64,000 nucleotides of DNA from Sphingobacterium chuzhouense (GTDB lineage Bacteria > Bacteroidota > Bacteroidia > Sphingobacteriales > Sphingobacteriaceae). A program made the translations under genes and the position numbers. The stretch is from positions 558,001 to 622,000 of the forward strand of contig NZ_JACNYL010000002.1 of NCBI RefSeq assembly GCF_014692525.1. The letters run 5' to 3'. A model generated the notes under the pieces. The model searched no databases and was not told where the DNA came from. It saw only the letters and a program-made list of their open reading frames with translations. Positions 54,254 to 63,007 of the stretch are shown here, piece after piece (the stretch's first letter is position 1; every line of letters begins with the position of its first letter).

Positions 54254-54293
54254 AAAGGATTTCCGATTTGCTAAACATTTCGGAAATCTTTTA
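54254..54293 (+). terminator. Terminator after the second polysaccharide locus
   Basis: AAAGGATTTCCGA and TCGGAAATCTTTT pair around a 13-base loop, ending in TTTT. It closes the GH16 transcript and may also serve the convergent methyltransferase gene. Confidence 0.75.
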
Positions 54294-54318
54294 TGCTTAC
54301 TTTAGCTTGAATCCTTTA

Positions 54319-55032
54319 TTAACCTGCTTTAAACCCTACAAAAGATGCAAAGCATAAGTGCTTATGTAAAATATCCACTTGTTTAAATCCAACTTTTTCT
54401 AGTAACTGTAGTTGGTACATTAAGCTTCGGGGTGAGTCTTCTTTCTCGATATAAGCGAATACATGATCTTTATATTCATCGTCTTTCAACCCTGTTAAAT
54501 ACTTTCCGTACAAATCATGATAGATATATTGCTGTAAAGCAGGGTCGACCTGATGCACTAAATCAAATATCCAGATACTCCCGCCTTCGTTTAATAAATC
54601 AAATAACTTTTTAAATGCGGTTTCCCAATCATGATCATCTCGAAGATGGTGCAGTACTGCTGTTGCGATAATCACATCATACTTTTCTGTACCAAAATTA
54701 ACTGTTCTAAAATCGCCTTTGCGTATATCCACTTTACCTGTCGTTACTTCACCTACCCTTTCCCATGCTTTATCTAACATCGGTTGACTTAAATCTAACA
54801 AAGTGACATCGATATTCGTTATCTTTTGCGATAACTTTACCATATAATTCCCCGCGCCACAACCGATGTCTAATACAGTACCGAGTTTAGGATAACGACG
54901 CGAAATAGCTTCCGTTATAAGTTCCATATTAAACGAAGCATCCAATGTCGTCTGCTGCCCGGTTTCCAGCTGAGAAAAACGCTCAACGTCCTTATCAAAA
55001 CGCTCTTCTATTTCCTGAATGGTGGATTTCAT
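54319..55032 (-). CDS. Class I SAM-dependent methyltransferase
   Basis: A 237-residue cytoplasmic methyltransferase. Motif I is 'GTVLDIGCGAGNYMVKLSQK', followed by 'IDVTLLDLSQPMLDKAWERV' (acidic residue binding the ribose), 'DVRKGDF'-like 'KVDIRKGDFRTVNF' and motif IV 'YDVIIATAVLHHLRDDHDWE'. The substrate is unknown. It is convergent with the GH16 locus, with little room between the stops. Confidence 0.88.
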   Translation of the reverse strand: MKSTIQEIEERFDKDVERFSQLETGQQTTLDASFNMELITEAISRRYPKLGTVLDIGCGAGNYMVKLSQKITNIDVTLLDLSQPMLDKAWERVGEVTTGKVDIRKGDFRTVNFGTEKYDVIIATAVLHHLRDDHDWETAFKKLFDLLNEGGSIWIFDLVHQVDPALQQYIYHDLYGKYLTGLKDDEYKDHVFAYIEKEDSPRSLMYQLQLLEKVGFKQVDILHKHLCFASFVGFKAG

Positions 55033-55263
55033 CTTTTTATTTGTTTTAACAAATTCTCTAAATTTGTCAATAATACTAAAAATAATATAAAGCTGCCTAA
55101 GAGCCCGCTTTTCTTCACGAGGAAGTTTACTCTTATAGCGGAATTGGTAAGTGTTATATAATATTACGTCATCGGAAAACTACATTCTATAAAATATAAA
55201 GAGGTAAAATACAGGGGAAACAGATCGGATTTATTATTTTTATAGTAAACAAAAAATAAAAAA

Positions 55264-55773
55264 ATGATCGATAAACTTCAGCAAATAATCCAACAGACAA
55301 CAACTCAAGAGGTTGACACTAATAGCGACATCGCTAATAATCTGACTGGCAATGTAGCTAAGGAAACAGGTTCGTCTTTGATTGACGGTTTAAAATCAGC
55401 CGTCTCGGGCGGAAATTTAAGTGATTTGTCTGATATGCTTGGTAATACAGATAAAAATGCCTTGACGTCTAATCCCATAGTAAAAACTATAATTTCTTCA
55501 CTCACCTCCAAATTGGGTACAAATGTTGGGTTAGACAACAATACCGCAGGCGGCTTTGCCAATTCTATTATTCCACAAATCATCAGCATGATTTCCAGCA
55601 AAGTACAAAGTGGAGATTTTAATATCAGTGACATTATAAGTTCTCTCGCCGGTGGCGGTACGGGCTCTGTCTTAGATCAGAACGGTGACGGTAAAGTTGG
55701 ATTTGACGACGCTATAAGTGCGGTTAAAAAAGGAAAATTAGGAGATGCACTAGGCGGATTATTTAAAAAGTAA
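55264..55773 (+). CDS. DUF937-like protein with Ca-binding-like C-terminal loop
   Basis: A 169-residue Ser/Asn/Gly-rich helical protein. It has 'ANNLTGNVAKETGSSLIDGL', 'NPIVKTIISSLTSKLGTNVG' and 'AGGFANSIIPQIISMISSKV', like DUF937 proteins. Near the end 'DQNGDGKVGFDDAISAVKKG' is a clear EF-hand/dockerin-like Ca-binding loop (Asp-x-Asn-x-Asp-Gly). No signal peptide. The function is unknown. It is monocistronic. No clear -7 box was seen in 55033-55263, which is AT-rich and holds no other gene. Confidence 0.78.
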   Translation: MIDKLQQIIQQTTTQEVDTNSDIANNLTGNVAKETGSSLIDGLKSAVSGGNLSDLSDMLGNTDKNALTSNPIVKTIISSLTSKLGTNVGLDNNTAGGFANSIIPQIISMISSKVQSGDFNISDIISSLAGGGTGSVLDQNGDGKVGFDDAISAVKKGKLGDALGGLFKK

Positions 55774-55841
55774 ATATTTTATAAGTAGCCCCCACGTTTA
55801 AATTTACTATCTTTATAATAGAGGTATAAATTTAAGCATGC

Positions 55842-56681
55842 ATGAGACTATATACTATTGATACTGGATTCTTTAAGCTGGACGGGGGCGCTATGTTTGG
55901 TGTGGTCCCAAAATCATTGTGGCAACGTACCAATCCTGCTGATGAGCGCAACCTATGTACTTGGACGAATAGATTGCTCCTCATTGAAGACAGTAAACAA
56001 TTAATCTTAGTAGACACCGCCATAGGTGATAAGCAGGACGAAAAGTTTTTTAGTCACTATTTTCTTCATGGCGATGCTACACTCGATGGTTCACTAGCAA
56101 AATATGGTTTCCACCGCGATGATATCACCGATGTCATTCTTACACATCTTCATTTCGATCATTGCGGCGGTGCAATAAAACGAGACGGTGAACGTTTTTT
56201 TCCCGCTTTCAAAAATGCACGTTTCTGGAGCAATGAGAAACATTGGGAATGGGCAATACACCCAAATCCTCGAGAAAAAGCCTCATTTCTCCGAGATAAT
56301 ATTCTCCCTATACAAGAAAGCGGACAGTTGCACTTTATAAAGGAGGGGGAACCGTTTTCTTCTCACATTGACATCCGCTATGCGTACGGGCATACAGAAT
56401 CCATGATGCTTCCACAAATTCGTTATCAGGGAAAAACAATTCTCTACATGGCAGATTTACTACCCTCTGTCGGGCATATCCCCCTTCCATATGTAATGGG
56501 ATATGATGTTCGGCCGCTGACCACGATGGAGGAGCGTCAACATTACTGGCAAGAAATCGTGGATAACGAATATATATTGTTTCTGGAACATGATCCCATC
56601 AACGCGTGCTGCACATTACAACATACCGAAAAGGGTATTCGTTTAAAAGAGACATTCCGGCTGGAAGATATGTTCGGCTAA
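55842..56681 (+). CDS. MBL fold metallo-hydrolase
   Basis: A 279-residue enzyme of the metallo-beta-lactamase fold. The metal site is visible: 'VILTHLHFDHCGGAIKRDGE' (HxHxDH), 'DIRYAYGHTESMMLPQIRYQ' (third His), 'TILYMADLLPSVGHIPLPYV' (Asp) and 'EYILFLEHDPINACCTLQHT' (last His). No signal peptide. Members hydrolyse lactones, esters or thioesters; the substrate is unknown. It has a TATCTTTA box (near the consensus) about 30 bases upstream. Confidence 0.9.
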   Translation: MRLYTIDTGFFKLDGGAMFGVVPKSLWQRTNPADERNLCTWTNRLLLIEDSKQLILVDTAIGDKQDEKFFSHYFLHGDATLDGSLAKYGFHRDDITDVILTHLHFDHCGGAIKRDGERFFPAFKNARFWSNEKHWEWAIHPNPREKASFLRDNILPIQESGQLHFIKEGEPFSSHIDIRYAYGHTESMMLPQIRYQGKTILYMADLLPSVGHIPLPYVMGYDVRPLTTMEERQHYWQEIVDNEYILFLEHDPINACCTLQHTEKGIRLKETFRLEDMFG

Positions 56682-56707
56682 TTTTGCTTAAGGTATTATT
56701 TTTCAGA

Positions 56708-57124
56708 TTATACCTGTTCTATATTTTCCGCATAGCAGTATCCTTCGATATTATGTATGCGAACGAGCCACCAATAGACGTTTGCGCGACTGATGACCGT
56801 AACTATTTCGCCTTTCTTCACATTCCCGATAGTAGGCAATTCTACTCCAGGGCCTTTGTGAACATTTAAGATCGGATCTTCCATAAATAGCCTTGCTTTA
56901 CAACCCTTTACGGTAGACAAAACATCAACGTCCAATAAAACTTCTCCCGAAATAAAATTAGGATCGATTTGGCTATAAATATCCCACAGCTTATTTTTTG
57001 CTTCGGCATTGGGAGTCACACCTCGAATAATCAAAACACCGTTTTGTTCCATAAACTGCAAATCCTCAGTAATTAGATTTCCTGCTTCGTCTAAAAGTGC
57101 TTTATATTTATCGAATAGTGCCAT
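56708..57124 (-). CDS. SH3-domain protein with BON-like N terminus
   Basis: A 138-residue protein. Residues about 1-75 ('NGVLIIRGVTPNAEAKNKLW', 'PNFISGEVLLDVDVLSTVKG') resemble a BON-like module, and residues about 80-137 are a bacterial SH3 fold ('ARLFMEDPILNVHKGPGVEL', 'GEIVTVISRANVYWWLVRIH', 'NIEGYCYAENIEQV'). No signal peptide. Relatives occur near LysM/BON proteins of the envelope; its exact role is unknown. It is convergent with the metallo-hydrolase gene. Confidence 0.72.
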   Translation of the reverse strand: MALFDKYKALLDEAGNLITEDLQFMEQNGVLIIRGVTPNAEAKNKLWDIYSQIDPNFISGEVLLDVDVLSTVKGCKARLFMEDPILNVHKGPGVELPTIGNVKKGEIVTVISRANVYWWLVRIHNIEGYCYAENIEQV

Positions 57125-57198
57125 GGATCAAAATAGTTGCTTGATAATGGAACAATAAATTAGGGATGATTGTTTGGAATCGTTGTCGATTATTACGG

Positions 57199-57651
57199 TT
57201 AATAAATAGCTGTTATAAGCTGTTTAGTCCCATTAAAGACGATTCGATCGCTTACTTCTAACCCGAACAGCAGTTTCCCGATCGGCGAAGAGGGTGAAAT
57301 TACGATGAAATTTGTCCCATTGACTTGTTGTTGTCCCAAACTGACAGCAATAAAATAGGTTACCTGCTCCGTCACGACTATAGCACCTATTTCTGCCTTT
57401 TGTTTTGTTCTGACATCTGTTTTTTGAAGTAGAACCCAATCCTTTTTTGTCTGTGATAATTGTGCGTGATAACGGTTTAAATCCTGTTGTATCATCTCAC
57501 GTGATGTTTCATATTTATCGCCCGCGCTACTTTTGGTTTCGCTTTCTATTGCCTCTTGTGCCTGCTGGATTGCAAGAGTGATTTCCTCCAATCGTCCTTC
57601 AATCTGTTGAAGACAATGGTTTAATAATTCCTTTTTTGCAGCAATGTCCAT
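57199..57651 (-). CDS. GreA/GreB-like protein (Bacteroidota variant)
   Basis: A 150-residue protein with the two-part shape of Gre factors: an N-terminal coiled coil ('ITLAIQQAQEAIESETKSSA', 'GDKYETSREMIQQDLNRYHA') and a C-terminal FKBP-like globule ('QQQVNGTNFIVISPSSPIGK', 'LLFGLEVSDRIVFNGTKQLI'). The tip sequence GDKYETSREM stands in place of the usual GDxSENAEY, so the acidic residues that help RNA cleavage are only partly kept. It may act as a Gfh-like modulator of RNA polymerase. In related genomes it is often mislabelled 3-oxoacyl-ACP synthase. Confidence 0.75.
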   Translation of the reverse strand: MDIAAKKELLNHCLQQIEGRLEEITLAIQQAQEAIESETKSSAGDKYETSREMIQQDLNRYHAQLSQTKKDWVLLQKTDVRTKQKAEIGAIVVTEQVTYFIAVSLGQQQVNGTNFIVISPSSPIGKLLFGLEVSDRIVFNGTKQLITAIY

Positions 57652-57669
57652 ATTATATCGAATAACTAT

Positions 57670-57697
57670 AAAAAAAACCTCCCGAATATTCAGGAGG
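57670..57697 (-). terminator. Terminator of the LEA-like lipoprotein gene
   Basis: On the minus strand CCTCCTGAATATTCGGGAGG forms a hairpin followed by eight T. It lies about 25 bases after the stop of the lipoprotein gene. Confidence 0.75.
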
Positions 57698-57721
57698 CCT
57701 AAAGATATTTTAAGTTACTGA

Positions 57722-58288
57722 TTACTTATTGCGATTTTTCATCTCTTCAACTTTTTTTTCCGCGTCTTTAGCAACTTTATTTGCTTTTTCTCCGGTTTTT
57801 TCTACCGCGTTATCAATTGCCTTTCCGGTAGCATCCGCGGCATTTTTTGTGGCATCAACTGTTTTATCATAGGCTCTATCTAACGCGTTTCCTGTAGATT
57901 TGGCCGCATCTTTGGTTGCATCTACAGCTTTGTTTGTGCCTTCTTCTACCTTAACACCTGCGTCACGAGCGGTTTTTTTTGTTTTTTCCCATACAGTGTT
58001 AGCCTCATCATAGGTTTTACGGGCGCTCTCCTCGGCTTTTTTATCTCCTCTTTCGATCGCATCATCCAAATCAGCTTTTGCTTTATCTAACCTTTCCTCA
58101 GCTTTGGCCAGTTCTTCCTTTAAAGTAGCATGCGCGTGATCTTTATGCTCTTCTAATGTTTCCAATGATTGATCCAGTTTCTCACCGGCCGTCATCTCAC
58201 TATCAGTATCATTGTTTTTAGGATTGTTGTTACACGACGTAGCAATGATAGTACCTGCGACTGCTGCTATTAACATTAATTTTTTCAT
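57722..58288 (-). CDS. LEA-like, Lys/Ala-rich repetitive lipoprotein
   Basis: A 188-residue lipoprotein (signal ending IIATSC). The mature part is a long amphipathic helix with 11-residue-type repeats rich in Ala, Lys, Asp and Glu ('ALDRAYDKTVDATKNAADAT', 'GKAIDNAVEKTGEKANKVAK'), like group 3 LEA or apolipoprotein-like stress proteins. A coiled coil is also possible for residues 30-100 ('LAKAEERLDKAKADLDDAIE'). The role is unknown; protection of the envelope under stress is a guess. A perfect 10-base palindrome is in its upstream region. Confidence 0.75.
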   Translation of the reverse strand: MKKLMLIAAVAGTIIATSCNNNPKNNDTDSEMTAGEKLDQSLETLEEHKDHAHATLKEELAKAEERLDKAKADLDDAIERGDKKAEESARKTYDEANTVWEKTKKTARDAGVKVEEGTNKAVDATKDAAKSTGNALDRAYDKTVDATKNAADATGKAIDNAVEKTGEKANKVAKDAEKKVEEMKNRNK

Positions 58289-58319
58289 GTCTTTTTCCTT
58301 TAATTATAGTTTTGATAGT

Positions 58320-58341
58320 TAATTGTTTATGTAAACAATTA
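58320..58341. promoter_or_regulatory. Operator-like palindrome upstream of the LEA-like gene
   Basis: TAATTGTTTA-TG-TAAACAATTA is a perfect 10-base inverted repeat 32 bases upstream of the lipoprotein start. There is no T run, so it reads as a protein-binding site rather than a terminator of folD. A TTTTTGG stretch on the minus strand just upstream may be its -7 region. Confidence 0.45.
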
Positions 58342-58356
58342 CTATACCAAAAAGTA

Positions 58357-59241
58357 TTATTTAGGATAGACTGTACCTTTTGCAGCCTCTAATGTATTTT
58401 TTAATAGACCTACAATAGTCATCAATCCTACACCACCGGGAACAGGTGTTATCCAAGATGATTTCTTAGACACCTCATCAAAATCAACATCTCCATAAAG
58501 TTTAAAACCCGATTTCGTCTCCGCAGATTCCTCTCGGTTAATGCCCACATCGATTACCACAGCACCTTCTTTTACCATATCCGCTGTAACAAAGTGCTTA
58601 CGGCCAATAGCTGCGACGATAATATCTCCCGCAAGTACCTCTTCTTTTAAATTTGCTGTGCGGCTGTGGGTTAAAGTCACCGTACAGTTTCCTGGATTAT
58701 TGTTACGGGCCAATAATATACTCATTGGTGATCCTACGATATTACTGCGGCCAACCACTACCGCTTTCTTACCAGCGGTATCAATACCATAATACTCGAG
58801 CATCAGCATAATGCCATAAGGTGTAGCCGGTATGAAACACGGTAGATTACGTTGCATTCGCCCTAAATTAATTGGGTGAAAACCATCGACATCTTTGCGA
58901 TAATCGATCGTTTCCGTAATCTTTTCCGGATCAATATGCCGTGGCAAAGGCAACTGCACAATCAGTCCATCAATATTCGGATCCTGATTAATCTCCTTTA
59001 TTTTATCAATTAGCTCGTCCTCCGTAACATCCACATCATAACGGATATTCGTCGATTCAAAACCTACGAGTTCGCAATTACGCATCTTACTAGCTACATA
59101 CGTTTCGCTTCCTCCGTCATTTCCAACCAAAATAGCTACCAAATGCGGTTTACGTCCCGATTGTGCCGTAAATACTGCAGCTTCTTTTTTTATATCTTCT
59201 TTAATTTTTGCTGATACCAGCTTTCCGTCTAATATATTCAT
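58357..59241 (-). CDS. folD: Bifunctional 5,10-methylene-THF dehydrogenase / cyclohydrolase FolD
   Basis: A 294-residue cytoplasmic enzyme interconverting 5,10-methylene-, 5,10-methenyl- and 10-formyl-tetrahydrofolate with NADP. It has 'GNDGGSETYVASKMRNCELV' (with the catalytic Lys of the YxxxK motif), 'DPNIDGLIVQLPLPRHIDPE', 'KDVDGFHPINLGRM', 'KKAVVVGRSNIVGSPMSILL' and 'TPVPGGVGLMTIVGLLKNTL'. The length fits the family. It lies downstream of lepA on the same strand, with a 96-base gap that contains a short repeat. Confidence 0.96.
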   Translation of the reverse strand: MNILDGKLVSAKIKEDIKKEAAVFTAQSGRKPHLVAILVGNDGGSETYVASKMRNCELVGFESTNIRYDVDVTEDELIDKIKEINQDPNIDGLIVQLPLPRHIDPEKITETIDYRKDVDGFHPINLGRMQRNLPCFIPATPYGIMLMLEYYGIDTAGKKAVVVGRSNIVGSPMSILLARNNNPGNCTVTLTHSRTANLKEEVLAGDIIVAAIGRKHFVTADMVKEGAVVIDVGINREESAETKSGFKLYGDVDFDEVSKKSSWITPVPGGVGLMTIVGLLKNTLEAAKGTVYPK

Positions 59242-59337
59242 TTTTTGTGATCCGTAACGCGTGATTATCTTCGATGAGCTCGCAAGCTCGGTTAACTTCG
59301 TTGAGCCCTTCGGGGATTCATAACTTATCTTTACTCT
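59242..59337 (-). repeat. Intergenic repeat between lepA and folD
   Basis: On the minus strand it reads GCTCAACGAAG, then GAGCTTGCGAGCTC, then ATCGAAG, then AATCACGCGTTACG. The last 14 bases are exactly those at 40212. CTCAACGAAG and CTCATCGAAG are near repeats of each other. No terminator is seen. Confidence 0.4.
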
Positions 59338-61128
59338 TTAATCCAACTTAAGTACTGCCATGAATGCTGACTGCGGGATTTCTACATTTCCGACTTGACG
59401 CATTCTCTTTTTCCCTTTCTTCTGTTTTTCCAGCAACTTACGTTTACGAGAAATATCTCCTCCATAACATTTTGCTGTAACATCTTTACGCAGGGCCGAA
59501 ATAGTTTCGCGCGCAATAATTTTTGCTCCGATAGAAGCTTGTATACGAATTTCAAATTGTTGGCGCGGCAGGAGCTCTTTTAATTTCTCACAAATTTTCT
59601 TTCCAAAATCATAGGCATTGCTCCGATGAATGAGGGAAGACAAGGCGTCTACAGGCTCATCGTTTAACCGAATATCAAGCTTTACCAAATCCGACTGCCG
59701 ATATCCAATCTGGTGATAGTCAAATGATGCGTATCCTTTAGAAATCGTCTTCAATTTATCATAAAAATCAAAAACGATTTCGCCCATAGGCATTTCAAAA
59801 GTCAGTTCTACACGGTCCGACGTTAGATAGGATTGATTGATAATCGTTCCTCTTTTTTGGATACACAATGACATCACTGGCCCTACAAAGTCTGCCTTGG
59901 TGATAACATTCGCTTTGATATAAGGCTCTTCGATAAAATCCAATTTACTTGGATCGGGCAAATCCGATGGATTATGCACAACAACCTCTTTTTTATCTTT
60001 CGTAAGAAATGCACGATAGGACACGTTTGGCACGGTGGTAATCACTGTCATGTTAAACTCACGTTCCAAACGCTCTTGAATGATCTCCATGTGGAGCATT
60101 CCTAAAAAGCCACACCGGAAACCAAATCCCAATGCGGCAGAAGATTCTGGTTCAAAAACCAGCGAAGCATCATTGAGCTGCAAACGGTGCATAGATTCGC
60201 GGAGCTCTTCATAATCTTCGGTATCCACTGGGTAAATTCCCGCAAAAACCATTGGTTTCACCTCTTCAAAGCCTCTGATCGCTTCAGTACACGGACGATC
60301 GCGATGGGTAATGGTATCTCCTACCTTCACTTCACGCGCTTCTTTAATACCTGAGATAATATAACCCACATCGCCTGTTTTTATCACATCTTTGGCCACC
60401 TGGCTAAGTTTAAGTGTGCCTATTTCGTCTGCAAAATATTCTTTTCCAGTCGCCACGAATTTCACACGGTCGCCTTTTCGGATTTCGCCATTTTCTACCT
60501 TAAAATAAGCCATAATTCCTCTAAAAGAATTAAAGACAGAATCAAAAATTAAGGCTTGCAAAGGTGCGTTCGGATCTCCAACCGGAGGTGGGACACGCTC
60601 GACAATAGCTTCGAGAATATCTGACACCCCCATTCCCGTTTTTCCTGAAGCAGGTATAATCTCTTCTCGCTTACCACCAATCAAATCGATAATCTGATCC
60701 TTAACTTCTTCTGGCATAGCTCCTGGCAAATCCATTTTATTGAGCACCGGGATAATCTCCAAATCGTGTTCCAAAGCTAGATATAGATTGGATATCGTCT
60801 GCGCTTGAATGCCCTGAGAAGCATCCACAATTAACAGCGCCCCTTCACACGCTGCAATCGAGCGCGAGACCTCATAGGAGAAATCGACATGCCCGGGAGT
60901 ATCAATCAAGTTCAAAATATATTGCTCGCCATCCTTGGTATATTCCATTTGAATGGCGTGCGATTTAATCGTTATCCCACGTTCACGTTCTAAATCCATA
61001 TTGTCCAACAGTTGCGCTTGAGCCTCCCGTTGCGTAATGGTGTTCGTAAACTCCAACAGGCGATCTGCCAATGTGCTCTTCCCGTGGTCAATATGGGCGA
61101 TAATACAAAAATTACGTATATGCTTCAT
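59338..61128 (-). CDS. lepA: Translation elongation factor 4 (LepA)
   Basis: A 596-residue translational GTPase that acts on stalled or early ribosomes. G motifs: '[20 protein letters not shown]' (G1), 'ERGITI' (G2), '[20 protein letters not shown]' (G3), '[12 protein letters not shown]' (G4). The elongation-factor domains follow, and the LepA-specific C terminus ends '[15 protein letters not shown]'-like '[20 protein letters not shown]' then '[20 protein letters not shown]'. A minus-strand -7 box lies 29 bases upstream. Confidence 0.97.
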   Translation of the reverse strand: MKHIRNFCIIAHIDHGKSTLADRLLEFTNTITQREAQAQLLDNMDLERERGITIKSHAIQMEYTKDGEQYILNLIDTPGHVDFSYEVSRSIAACEGALLIVDASQGIQAQTISNLYLALEHDLEIIPVLNKMDLPGAMPEEVKDQIIDLIGGKREEIIPASGKTGMGVSDILEAIVERVPPPVGDPNAPLQALIFDSVFNSFRGIMAYFKVENGEIRKGDRVKFVATGKEYFADEIGTLKLSQVAKDVIKTGDVGYIISGIKEAREVKVGDTITHRDRPCTEAIRGFEEVKPMVFAGIYPVDTEDYEELRESMHRLQLNDASLVFEPESSAALGFGFRCGFLGMLHMEIIQERLEREFNMTVITTVPNVSYRAFLTKDKKEVVVHNPSDLPDPSKLDFIEEPYIKANVITKADFVGPVMSLCIQKRGTIINQSYLTSDRVELTFEMPMGEIVFDFYDKLKTISKGYASFDYHQIGYRQSDLVKLDIRLNDEPVDALSSLIHRSNAYDFGKKICEKLKELLPRQQFEIRIQASIGAKIIARETISALRKDVTAKCYGGDISRKRKLLEKQKKGKKRMRQVGNVEIPQSAFMAVLKLD

Positions 61129-61156
61129 ACAGGTCCTTATCCAATATTCTAATTGG

Positions 61157-61164
61157 CAAAGATA
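61157..61164 (-). promoter_or_regulatory. Promoter -7 box of lepA
   Basis: The minus strand reads TATCTTTG, a perfect -7 box, with 28 bases to the ATG at 61128. The -33 box is not clear. Confidence 0.5.
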
Positions 61165-61259
61165 AATTTTTTAAAGCAGATATTGGTGGTAAAAAGGCAA
61201 GAGCATCTAATTATATTTTGCGTTAGCGACAAGGGAGAAAGGTTTGGTTCATATTGATA

Positions 61260-61311
61260 TAGGATAGATAGCTTACCAACGTATATAAAATATTCGTCGG
61301 CAAGCTATCCT
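61260..61311 (-). terminator. Long hairpin after the FAD oxidoreductase gene
   Basis: On the minus strand AGGATAGCTTGCCGACG pairs with CGTTGGTAAGCT and, past a four-base bulge, ATCCT. The hairpin lies about 15 bases after the stop at 61327. There is no good T run, so its use as a terminator is uncertain; it could protect the mRNA end. Confidence 0.4.
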
Positions 61312-61326
61312 AAATATCTCGGAGCA

Positions 61327-62940
61327 TTATTGTTGAACGGAAAGTACCTGATTTCTCTCCAACAACTTGTTTTTCAAATTGCGGTAATCTATATCTTGAA
61401 CAGCTTTATTTTCTTCAATAGATTGTACAGCCGCAATAGCTGCGCTCTCCCCTAACAACATAAATACGGGCTCCATGCGTATAGAACCAAATGCAATATG
61501 AGAGGAAGATAATGATACTGGAACCAATAAATTGGTGCATTCGTTACGCTTAGGTGTAATAGAACGGAACGAAACCGGATAAGGTTTAAACCCATGTATC
61601 TCCACGTTTCCCTCATTTTTCACCATATTGTCTACAACAATACGCTGGATATTATGACTATCCATTCCATACGCTGCCATACCCACGGGATCGTCAACAA
61701 CTTCGGTTCCAACACAGTTATGTTCTGTCATTACATACTCTCCTATCATCCGTCGTCCTTCTCGGATATAGAGTTGGGGCGTAAAATGTTTATTGCTTAT
61801 ATATTCATCCTTTGGATACCCCCATTGTGATACAAAGTTACGTAGCGAATCCGGCACCCGCTTATCACTGACATAGAAGTAGAGTAATCCCTTGGTATAA
61901 ATAAGGTGCTCTTCAAAAATCTTTTTACGCTCTTCAAAACTTGCTTCTGGCCATGCATAATTTGCGCCGATCATGTCCGTTGAAAATGCTCCCCGATTGT
62001 TTACATCGGTTTTACGGTTAGGCATCCTACTCCATATAAAATAACTACTAATTTTCCGATCGTTTGGCTGCGCTTCGAACAGACGAATTAACAGCTCATA
62101 TTTTTTGGGATCGTATCCCTTAGGTTTGGTAATAGGTATCATATTCTCAACGCTATCGGTAAGACATATACGAAAATTATAAGCTTGAACGCCATCGTCT
62201 CCAGTTCCGATAGGTGAGGCGGCCTTTTCGCTGATACCCCATAGTAGCCCGCTTGATGGGTCTTCTGGATTTACATAGGGGCTTACGCCATCAGGAAATT
62301 GATGATAACCCGATTGTTTACGATACTCAGGAAGTTGAAAACCGCTATATGTTTCACCATATACACTGTTGTCTTCTCTTCCGACGGTATAAGAAACACC
62401 AGCTAACGCCAACAGATCGCCTTCGTAAGTACAGTCCAGAAACATTTTAGCAGTAACATATCTCTTTTTTCGGGTTGACCCATAAGTATTTACCAATGTC
62501 ACTGATTTTATTTGTGTATTTTCTTTAGTTACACTTTCAATCCTCTTATTGAAAATAATAGGTATCTCAGCTTCTTTTATATAGTCATCAAATACCTTAG
62601 CTGCGGCGCTTGGTTCAAATTTCCATGTTTCTTCTTCTTCATAAATCTTACCTAATCGTCTGTAAAAATCTCGCGATAGCCCGCCTATGGCCTGTTTATT
62701 TCCAATGTCGGTCTGACCAAGCCCCCCCGAGGATAGTCCTCCTATATGCTCATCTGTAGCAATCAATAGAACCGATCTTCCCATCTGCTTAGCTGTATAT
62801 GCCGCAATCACTCCTGATGAAGTTGCTCCATAAATACATATATCATAGTGTTCTTCGTTTTTTAAAGAAGATGCTTTCATGGTGCTAACTAAGCACCCTA
62901 ATAAAATTGTTAAAAGAAATATCTTTACTTTCATCATCAT
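61327..62940 (-). CDS. Exported FAD-dependent oxidoreductase (PF12831 type)
   Basis: A 537-residue protein with a signal peptide ('KIFLLTILLGCLVSTMKASS'; a Cys in it makes lipidation possible). The FAD-binding start is 'HYDICIYGATSSGVIAAYTA' (GxxxxG variant), followed by 'IGGLSSGGLGQTDIGNKQAI', 'AKMFLDCTYEGDLLALAGVS' and 'YIREGRRMIGEYVMTEHNCV'. This family, often named putative xanthan lyase or FAD-dependent oxidoreductase, is common in sugar loci of Bacteroidota. It lies 67 bases downstream of a SusD-like gene, so it likely acts on the sugar imported by that pair. Confidence 0.87.
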   Translation of the reverse strand: MMMKVKIFLLTILLGCLVSTMKASSLKNEEHYDICIYGATSSGVIAAYTAKQMGRSVLLIATDEHIGGLSSGGLGQTDIGNKQAIGGLSRDFYRRLGKIYEEEETWKFEPSAAAKVFDDYIKEAEIPIIFNKRIESVTKENTQIKSVTLVNTYGSTRKKRYVTAKMFLDCTYEGDLLALAGVSYTVGREDNSVYGETYSGFQLPEYRKQSGYHQFPDGVSPYVNPEDPSSGLLWGISEKAASPIGTGDDGVQAYNFRICLTDSVENMIPITKPKGYDPKKYELLIRLFEAQPNDRKISSYFIWSRMPNRKTDVNNRGAFSTDMIGANYAWPEASFEERKKIFEEHLIYTKGLLYFYVSDKRVPDSLRNFVSQWGYPKDEYISNKHFTPQLYIREGRRMIGEYVMTEHNCVGTEVVDDPVGMAAYGMDSHNIQRIVVDNMVKNEGNVEIHGFKPYPVSFRSITPKRNECTNLLVPVSLSSSHIAFGSIRMEPVFMLLGESAAIAAVQSIEENKAVQDIDYRNLKNKLLERNQVLSVQQ

Positions 62941-63007
62941 TATGGCTTTTAAAAATTATTTAATTATCAAATTAATGTGCTAAATAAAGTTGGCTATGAA
63001 ACTCATA

